DNA of 64,000 nucleotides from Mycolicibacterium porcinum (GTDB lineage Bacteria; Actinomycetota; Actinomycetes; Mycobacteriales; Mycobacteriaceae), in the NCBI GenBank assembly GCA_001942045.1, contig MSTD01000013.1:70823-134822 (forward strand), written 5' to 3'. Each line of letters opens with the position of its first letter. Within the stretch, counting starts at the first letter, position 1. The position numbers and the translations under genes were made by a program. The notes beneath the pieces were generated by a model. It made no database searches. It had not been told where the DNA came from and saw only the letters and a program-made list of their open reading frames with translations. Shown piece by piece: positions 58,512 through 64,000 of the stretch.

Positions 58512-58684
58512 GCCCTCTAGCCTAAGGGGATCAGCGGTCGGCCATGGGTAGATAACACGCAACACGTTGGCTACGTTGTGATTTCAGAACGCTCCGAGAT
58601 ACATCTCGATGGACTGCCTGCGGATGCCGTCGGCCGCGGCCGCGCAACGACGCTCCGGTGCGCAACCTGCGCGGGACGGCGTCG

Positions 58685-59167
58685 CTAACGATCGCCGCGG
58701 CTGCAGTTGGGATTCGCCGGCTTGGCTGCCCAGGTGCAGACGTCGATGTAGGTGGTGTTGGCGTATCCGCCGCCGTCGAACACCCCGTACGCGTCGCCGT
58801 GGGTTCCGGTGTACGTGGCTCCGCCGCCTCCGCCACCGCTCGAGCTGATGATCGTGGTGAGCGCCCAGCCCTTGCCCTGCAGCGCGTCCTTGTACGCGGC
58901 CATCACATCACTCGGTGACCCGTTCACCTGGTAGTGGAGATGGATCCCGCCGTCGGCGATGTCATCGGGGCCCTTGGTCTGCTGCACGTCGGCCGGCGTC
59001 GGCAAGAGTGACGCCAACGCCTCACCGCCTCCCGCCGTGGTCGCGGCGGTGGTGGCCGCCGTCGCGGTCGTCGTGGTGGCCTCGGCCTTCTCGGTCACCG
59101 GACCGCATGCCGTGGCGGCCAGGCCGATTGTCAGCGCTGCGATCAGGCAGGTTGTGGTCTTCGTCAT
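58685..59167 (-). CDS. Putative lipoprotein with Thr/Ala linker
   Basis: 160 residues. Signal peptide with lipobox ATAC (Cys 21), an EATTTTATAATTAATTAGGG linker, then a small domain with HYQVNGSPSDVMAAYKDALQ and a run of Gly (about 115-122), ending in two cysteines (CTWAAKPANPNC). Looks like a small alpha/beta surface domain. No known function. Confidence 0.75.
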   Translation of the reverse strand: MTKTTTCLIAALTIGLAATACGPVTEKAEATTTTATAATTAATTAGGGEALASLLPTPADVQQTKGPDDIADGGIHLHYQVNGSPSDVMAAYKDALQGKGWALTTIISSSGGGGGGATYTGTHGDAYGVFDGGGYANTTYIDVCTWAAKPANPNCSRGDR

Positions 59168-59515
59168 CGGCGTCCCCGTTCGTCTTGCCGCACGGTACCA
59201 ATGTGGGCAAACGCGGTTAGACGAAATTGACGTGACAATTACCAGGTAGTTCCCCTCGCAAGGACGCGCCGTGCCTGTTGTCGCAACTGCGCGCCCCGGC
59301 TCTTTCGCATGCGGGACGATGTGGCGGCATGGCCCGGCCCGGACCCCCGGGACGAGCGCGGCAGACTCTCACAGCTGCCACCTGGCAACGGCCAAGCCAC
59401 GCCATAGGGTGCGATTTGTGACAGTGTCGTGCCCCAAATGTGACCGCTGCATACCAATGTTTCCCAAGTGACTCGAGTGCAACAAATGCACTCACGTCGG
59501 ATCGGGGAGGCCACC
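59168..59515. other. Divergent intergenic region, 348 bases
   Basis: No convincing gene. It should hold promoters for the divergent lipoprotein and secreted-protein genes. An inverted pair AATTG/CAATT (59225-59240) lies 58 bases before the lipoprotein start, and TGTGAC occurs twice (59419, 59440). Confidence 0.5.
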
Positions 59516-59860
59516 ATGTCTGCGACAACCACACTGGGCCGGCTGCTCGGGTACGTGGCGTTGAGTGCCGCGGGCGCGTTGGCGGTCCTGACCGTGAGCA
59601 ACGGACTCGCGGCAGCCGCACCGCGCACGCCGCTGCCTACCGACGATCAGGCGCCGGCCGTGCCCTTTGATCCCGGCGCGTTGGTCAGTGCCATCGACAA
59701 CTACGCATCGCTGCTGTCGATCCTGACCGGAGGCCAGCGCACTCAGCCGGCTCTCGGCGGCCCGACCGGCGCCGTCCGACAACCACCCGCCATCGTTTCG
59801 CAACCGACCGGCGCCTACCCGATGCTCCCCGGAGTGCCCACACTCCCCGGCGAGCCGTGA
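59516..59860 (+). CDS. Small secreted proline-rich protein
   Basis: 114 residues from ATG 59516 with GGGGAGG upstream. Signal peptide to about residue 35 (cleavage AAAAP), then a Pro/Ala/Gly-rich mature part with IDNYASLLSILTGGQ in the middle and a Pro-rich end. No cysteine. Function unknown. Confidence 0.7.
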   Translation: MSATTTLGRLLGYVALSAAGALAVLTVSNGLAAAAPRTPLPTDDQAPAVPFDPGALVSAIDNYASLLSILTGGQRTQPALGGPTGAVRQPPAIVSQPTGAYPMLPGVPTLPGEP

Positions 59861-59923
59861 ACTCCATGTCCCCGACAACCGTGTATCCGACACAGATCGA
59901 TCAGCAGAACGGAGCGAACCGCC

Positions 59924-60064
59924 GTGTACATCAGTCGAACAATTGACATGCGAACCGCGCGGATCGCCCTCTCGCTGATCCGGTGCCCCATCAAGAGCCG
60001 GCGTTATCCCGCGAGCCAGGAACGTCTGGTCACGCCGCAGGAAGCCGAACTGCTCGCGCGGTAG
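59924..60064 (+). CDS. Small ORF, 46 residues
   Basis: GTG start, with GGAG ten bases upstream. Begins MYISRTIDMRTARIALSLI, then a basic RCPIKSRRYPAS and LVTPQEAELLAR before the stop. The sequence has a protein-like amphipathic pattern and ends 5 bases before the convergent gene's stop. Not recognised; may be a real small protein. Confidence 0.45.
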   Translation: MYISRTIDMRTARIALSLIRCPIKSRRYPASQERLVTPQEAELLAR

Positions 60065-60069
60065 TCAGG

Positions 60070-60795
60070 TCACGATCCGCGGGTCGGCGGCTTCGGCGCC
60101 GGCGCCGCGGAAGGCGAGCCCGTGACGACCGTGAACGGCAGGTCGGCCCGGCCGAGCTGGAGGAGCGGCTCGGGGGTTACGGCTACCGCCTGCACGCTGC
60201 CGTTGCCTGCATTCATCGACTTGTCCAGGGCGACACGATATTTCAGGGTCCGGTCGGCGCCCTTGGGCAATGCCTGCACGTTGGTGAACAGCGCGAGGTA
60301 GTCCATGCCCGTGGTGATCCCCGGGTGGTCCAGCGCGATCCACGTCTGGGCGTCCGCGTCGAAGCGCTCGATGGTGCCCGCAGGGATTCCGGTCGGCGAC
60401 GTGGCGCAACTGCACCGGTCGAGGACCACCACCACGCCCACTTTGGGGTAATCGACGGCAGAGTTGTTGCACAGCTCGACCTCGACCTCGGCCGGTGCCG
60501 CGCCGGGCGTGATCGTCGCGGTCGGTAAGCCCTTGAGCGCCACCGCGATCCGACCGATCGCGGGCACCGGCTCAAGGGTCTCGGCGCTGGGCACCGGAGC
60601 GGATCCCGGGTTGACCTCGCAGGTTCCGGCCGGAGCCGGCGCCGCCGGGGCGCTGAGCACAGCGGTGCCGAGAGTGGGTGTCGTCGGTCCGGTGCCGGTG
60701 ATGTCGGCGGTACACGCGGCCATCGCGAGCGTCGTGAACGCCGACGCGATCAACGCGACCGTGTGTAGCCGCGTGCGGCGTGGCAGCGTGGTCAT
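60070..60795 (-). CDS. Putative lipoprotein
   Basis: 241 residues from ATG 60795. Lipobox MAAC (about Cys 22), a Thr/Pro/Ala linker, then a beta-rich domain with VEVELCNNSAVDYPKVGVVVVL and DRCSCATSPTGIPAGTIERF, an Ig-like/DUF11 appearance, and a C-terminal PLLQLGRADLPFTVV. Surface protein, function unknown. Confidence 0.75.
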   Translation of the reverse strand: MTTLPRRTRLHTVALIASAFTTLAMAACTADITGTGPTTPTLGTAVLSAPAAPAPAGTCEVNPGSAPVPSAETLEPVPAIGRIAVALKGLPTATITPGAAPAEVEVELCNNSAVDYPKVGVVVVLDRCSCATSPTGIPAGTIERFDADAQTWIALDHPGITTGMDYLALFTNVQALPKGADRTLKYRVALDKSMNAGNGSVQAVAVTPEPLLQLGRADLPFTVVTGSPSAAPAPKPPTRGS

Positions 60796-60890
60796 ATCGG
60801 TGACCTCCGCGGGTGGCGGGGCAGTGCATCCGCGCCGATTGCACCACACGTGCAGGTCGCTTCACGACGAGATCCGCAAAATGCAGGTAG

Positions 60891-62066
60891 TCAGGCGGCA
60901 GGCACCGCGTCCTGGGCGACCCGCTCGGCGTCGTAGGTGTTGATCGCGACGCTGTCGAGGATCGCGTGGAGTTGCTCGGCCTGTGCGCGCGGGGGGAGTT
61001 CGGTCGAGCGGTAGATGAGCCCGGCGGCGCGTGCCTGCCGGCGCACATGGCGGGTGCGTTCCATGCGCAGGTCTTCGTAGCGACGCTGATGCCTCCCGAG
61101 GTCGTCGGCCCGGGCGTCCCGCAGGACGACCGCCAGCGTCATCGCGTCCTCGATGGCCTGATTGGCGCCCTGGCCGAGGTGCGGCGTGACCGCGTGGGCG
61201 CTGTCACCCAGCAGCGTGATGCGGTCGGTGGACCACCGGTCCAGCGGCTCCCGGTCGTAGATGCCCCAGCGGAACGTGGAGTCCATCGCGTTGATGATCG
61301 ACAGCACCCGGGGATCCCACCCCTGGTAGGCAGCGGCGAGCTCGGCGACATCACCAGGGGCGGTCCACGATTCGGTGACGGTGAGATTGGTGGGGACGAA
61401 CGCCACGATGTTGAGCAGGTCGCCGGCCGACACCGGGTAGGCCAAGAAGCTCTGCCGGGGACCTAGCCACATCGAGCTGGCATTCATGTCGACGACGCCG
61501 CGCACCCGGTCGGCAGGAATCAGTCCGCGGTAGGCCATGATTCCCTCGCTCACCGGTGCGGCCGCGCGCGTCACCATGCCCTGCAGGCGGGAGTGGATAC
61601 CGTCGGCGCCGACCAGTAGATCCGCGTCAACGGTTGTGCCGTCGGAGAATTCGACGCGGACCCCGTCGTCGTGCTCGGTCGCTGCGACACAGGAGCGGCC
61701 GAGACGCAGGGCATCGGCGGGCAGTGCGTCGGCGAGTACCTTCTGGAATTCGCCGCGGTGCAGGCACCAGGTGCGGGCCGGGTCCCCGAAGCCGAGGGCT
61801 GACGGCTCTCCGGCGATCGGCTCGGCCTGCCAGGTGCGGAACTGATAGTGCGTGACCGGACCGGCGATCGCGGCCACCGCATCGCCCACTCCCAGCCTGT
61901 TCAGGATGCGGGATCCGTTGGTCGCGATGGACACACCCGCGCCCAGCGCCTTGAGCTCATGCGCCTGCTCGTACACGGTCGCGTCGATTCCATTGGCACG
62001 TAAGGCAATCGCGGCCGTCAGGCCACCGATGCCGGCACCCACGACGGCAACTCGAAGTCCGGTCAT
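60891..62066 (-). CDS. FAD-dependent aromatic-ring-type monooxygenase
   Basis: 391 residues of class A flavin monooxygenases (PHBH/UbiH fold). Dinucleotide motif VVGAGIGGLTAAIAL (7-21), DG motif LLVGADGIHSRLQ, and GD motif ITLLGDSAHAVTPHLGQGAN. Likely hydroxylates an aromatic or polyketide substrate with NAD(P)H. Divergent from tetR and probably repressed by it via two operators. Confidence 0.9.
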   Translation of the reverse strand: MTGLRVAVVGAGIGGLTAAIALRANGIDATVYEQAHELKALGAGVSIATNGSRILNRLGVGDAVAAIAGPVTHYQFRTWQAEPIAGEPSALGFGDPARTWCLHRGEFQKVLADALPADALRLGRSCVAATEHDDGVRVEFSDGTTVDADLLVGADGIHSRLQGMVTRAAAPVSEGIMAYRGLIPADRVRGVVDMNASSMWLGPRQSFLAYPVSAGDLLNIVAFVPTNLTVTESWTAPGDVAELAAAYQGWDPRVLSIINAMDSTFRWGIYDREPLDRWSTDRITLLGDSAHAVTPHLGQGANQAIEDAMTLAVVLRDARADDLGRHQRRYEDLRMERTRHVRRQARAAGLIYRSTELPPRAQAEQLHAILDSVAINTYDAERVAQDAVPAA

Positions 62067-62091
62067 GAGTTCCTCCTCAGTCCGCAATACT

Positions 62092-62107
62092 TGTACCGAT
62101 CGATACA
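62092..62107. promoter_or_regulatory. TetR operator, imperfect copy
   Basis: TGTACCGATCGATACA, one symmetric mismatch pair from the perfect copy 30 bases away. Close to the monooxygenase start. Confidence 0.75.
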
Positions 62108-62121
62108 TCATTGACTATAAA

Positions 62122-62137
62122 TGTACCGATCGGTACA
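62122..62137. promoter_or_regulatory. TetR operator, perfect palindrome
   Basis: TGTACCGATCGGTACA is an exact 16-bp palindrome eight bases before the tetR GTG, in an AT-rich gap. Confidence 0.8.
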
Positions 62138-62145
62138 GTCAAGAG

Positions 62146-62706
62146 GTGGCCAGGACAGCGGACCCCGTCAAACGCGAAGAGCTGTTGAACGGTGTGGTGC
62201 GGTATCTCGAACAGCACGGCATCGGTGAGATGTCGCTGGCGCCGATGGCGCAGGCGCTCGGAACGAGCAAGCGCATGCTGCTGTACTACTTCGGCGACCG
62301 GGCCGAACTGCTGGCCCAGGCCCTCGACGCCAGCCGGCCGCAACTGGGGGAGATGTTCGCCGGCGTCACCTCCGCGGACGAATTCGTCGACGCGGCACGG
62401 ACTTTGTGGCGGGAACTGACCCGGGGCGGTGAACGTCGCAACGTGCGCCTGCTGTTGCAGGTGCTCAGCCTGGCGGTCACCGACCCCCAGACCTACGGCG
62501 AGGCGGCCCGAAACGCGGTCGAGGTGATGATCGCCCCCATCGCGCAAGCCTTGTCCGCGATCGGCTACCCCGGCGACAACGCCTGTGCGCGTGCCACATT
62601 GGTGGTCTCCGGGCTGCGCGGACTGTGCCAGGACGGCCTGGTCACCGCGGACCGTGACCGGGTCGACGCCGCTGCCGAGCTGTTGATCGCAGCGGCGGTC
62701 GCCTAG
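62146..62706 (+). CDS. TetR-family repressor
   Basis: 186 residues, N-terminal HTH (IGEMSLAPMAQALGTSKRMLLYYFGDRAELL, given as pieces) with the typical YYFGDRAEL end, then an all-helical ligand domain. GTG 62146 chosen; it directly follows the palindrome. Expected to repress itself and the divergent monooxygenase. Confidence 0.92.
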   Translation: MARTADPVKREELLNGVVRYLEQHGIGEMSLAPMAQALGTSKRMLLYYFGDRAELLAQALDASRPQLGEMFAGVTSADEFVDAARTLWRELTRGGERRNVRLLLQVLSLAVTDPQTYGEAARNAVEVMIAPIAQALSAIGYPGDNACARATLVVSGLRGLCQDGLVTADRDRVDAAAELLIAAAVA

Positions 62707-62834
62707 GTCTCGGCCGCCAATATCCAATGCGGCGGATCGCTGCTCGATAGTGGCTGTTGCATTTTTGGCGCGGCTGGTCGATTCGGTGGTATGGCTTCGG
62801 CCGGGTGCGGGGTTTGGCCTGTCCCGGCGGTGCT

Positions 62835-63851
62835 CTAGGTAACCGGTTGTGCGTTGTGCAGGCGTAGCAGGTTGACGACGGCGGCGGCGAGGTGCAGTTC
62901 GGCGGTGACCGCAGCCAGTCCTCGGCGGGAGAAGCGGCGCAGGTTGATCTGGTCTTTGAGGTGGGCGAAGACGGGTTCAACGGTGGCACCGCGGCGTTTG
63001 TAGCGTTCGGCGTTGACGGGGTTGCGGAGTCGGTGACGCATGGCGTCTTTGGGCTCCAGGTCTGGCGGCGGGGGCCCGTCGGTGGGATTGTCGCGGGCCT
63101 CGATGTGCAGGTCACGGTTCTTTCCCGGGGCGATGAGCCGCTCAGGGCCAGCCGCGGTGAGGTTTTCGTCGCTGAAGTAGCCCGAATCCATGAGCACCAG
63201 GCCGATCTGTTTTCCGAGCCTGTCGGCCTGTGTGGTGGCTTCGGTGATGGCCGGCAGGTAGCAGTGGGTGTCGTTGGCGTGCTGGCTGGTGTGCACGCCC
63301 AGGATGTAGTGATCATCGGTGACGGCGAACTGGGCGTTGTAGGCCTGCACCGATCCACCGCCGGAACCTTCGAGCATCAGCCGGGAATCGGGATCGGTGA
63401 TGTTGACCGGATCAGCTGGCGCGCCGCGGGCGTGTGCCCGTCTGGCCCGACGGTCACGCCGCTGGGCTGCCCTGCCGCGTAGATCGGGTTGATGACCGGC
63501 GGCGATGTCTGCCTGGAGTTTGTCCAACGCCTTCTGAGCGGCCTTGAGCTTGCAGCGTGCATCGCGGCGGATTCTGCTCGCGGCGGCGCCTTTGATGCCT
63601 TCGACGGCCTCAATGCGGTTGTGGGCACGATCAATTCGCGCTTGGTGGTAGCGCACCGGATCCACATTGCCGGGTCGATGCCCTATCGGGCCGCCGGCCT
63701 CGATTCGCCTCAGATACTCCTCGGCGGCCGCCTGATCAGCGGCATCGGCATGCGTGTCGGCCTCGCGGCGGCGATTGAGCTCACGAATAGCTTTGGCGAT
63801 GTTGGCTGCCCGACCACCGTGACGGGCGAACTGTTCAGGCAGTCCATCGCC
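62835..63851 (-). pseudogene. IS1182-like transposase, N-terminus lost
   Basis: C-terminal part of a DDE transposase. Clear parts: NITDPDSRLM, GSVQAYNAQFAV, VLMDSGYFSDEN, and RGATVEPVFAHLKDQINLRRFSRRGL. The middle is a charged helical linker. The open frame continues past 63851, but there the residues become low-complexity and the DNA looks like an IS256-type end, so I place the break near 63851. No intact N-terminal domain remains in the window. Confidence 0.8.
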
Positions 63852-64000
63852 GGGGGGTGTCAGATGTTCTGTGTAGGTCCTAACGGAAGGATCGCAGGAC
63901 GTGACAGATGGCAAGGACGTGGATGGGATGCTGGCTGAGGCTGGCTCCACGGTGGAGATGGCTGAGGCGCTGCGGGCCTCGGGGGCAGTCGATGAGCTGC
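63852..64000 (+). mobile_element. Left end of an IS256-like element
   Basis: Starts with GGGGGGTGTCAGATGTTCTG, an IS256-style G-rich TGTC terminal inverted repeat, 49 bases before a transposase start. The other end is outside the window. Confidence 0.6.
63901..64000 (+). CDS. IS256-family transposase, start only
   Basis: GTG 63901 opens MTDGKDVDGMLAEAGSTVEM then AEALRASGAVDEL, running off the window. This resembles the N-terminus of actinobacterial IS256 (Mutator) transposases. Only 33 residues are seen, so the family call rests on these and the terminal repeat. Confidence 0.6.
   Translation, partial: MTDGKDVDGMLAEAGSTVEMAEALRASGAVDEL

Noticed and set aside
63852..63950. Start of the IS1182-like transposase at GTG 63950
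   Set aside because: The first 30 residues are Ser/Pro low-complexity and antisense to a plausible IS256 transposase start.

Overview
The window is GC-rich, densely packed actinobacterial DNA and reads as a fast-growing environmental mycobacterium (Mycolicibacterium type). Gene content and order match, from memory of the family, a run of the Mycobacterium tuberculosis chromosome from mbtG/mbtH through hrcA, dnaJ2, phoH, ybeY, era, amiA2, recO, uppS, zur/smtB, glyS, dgt and dnaG, and later the Rv2326c/Rv2325c ECF transporter, uspABC, tldD/tldE and a cutinase. The decaprenyl/Z-prenyl diphosphate synthase, mycobacterial lipoprotein families and many GTG starts fit this. No database search was run.

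Layout. 1-4.2 kb: end of the mycobactin cluster (mbtG fragment, mbtH), a small conserved gene, then hrcA-dnaJ2-rsmE. 4.2-10.3 kb: a membrane protein and a translationally coupled run phoH-ybeY-CBS protein-cytidine-deaminase-like protein-era. phoH is interrupted by a 359-residue intein with the residues of the rare class 3 splicing type. 10.3-17.2 kb: amidase, recO-uppS-conserved protein-Nudix, the zinc pair smtB-zur with a candidate operator, and glyS, followed by a 26-bp perfect palindrome. 17.3-24.4 kb: TPM-domain membrane protein, dgt, dnaG, small secreted and membrane proteins, tRNA-Asn and an LppP/LprE-type lipoprotein. 24.4-38 kb: acyl-CoA oxidase, VIT1-type transporter with a coupled phytase-like esterase, DUF1275 protein, marR-MFS pair with operator, a fused ECF transporter with its T component, a DUF4349 lipoprotein and uspABC. 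38-45.8 kb: cutinase, SDR enzyme, Tat-exported sulfatase, P-loop kinase-like protein, tldD-tldE and a YwaF-like membrane protein.

45.8-52.5 kb is the most accessory-looking metabolic block: a four-gene operon (NCS1 permease, agmatinase-family ureohydrolase, ThDP decarboxylase, Na+/solute symporter) divergent from a double-length Lrp/AsnC regulator. I read it as uptake and breakdown of a guanidino compound, with AruI/GbuA-type arginine catabolism as the leading hypothesis. 52.5-62.7 kb holds an AhpD-like protein, threonine aldolase, a CAT-anticodon tRNA, several secreted or lipoproteins, an extra PonA-type penicillin-binding protein and a tetR/monooxygenase pair with two operators. 62.8-64 kb is mobile DNA: an IS1182-like transposase remnant apparently cut by the left end of an IS256-like element that runs off the window.
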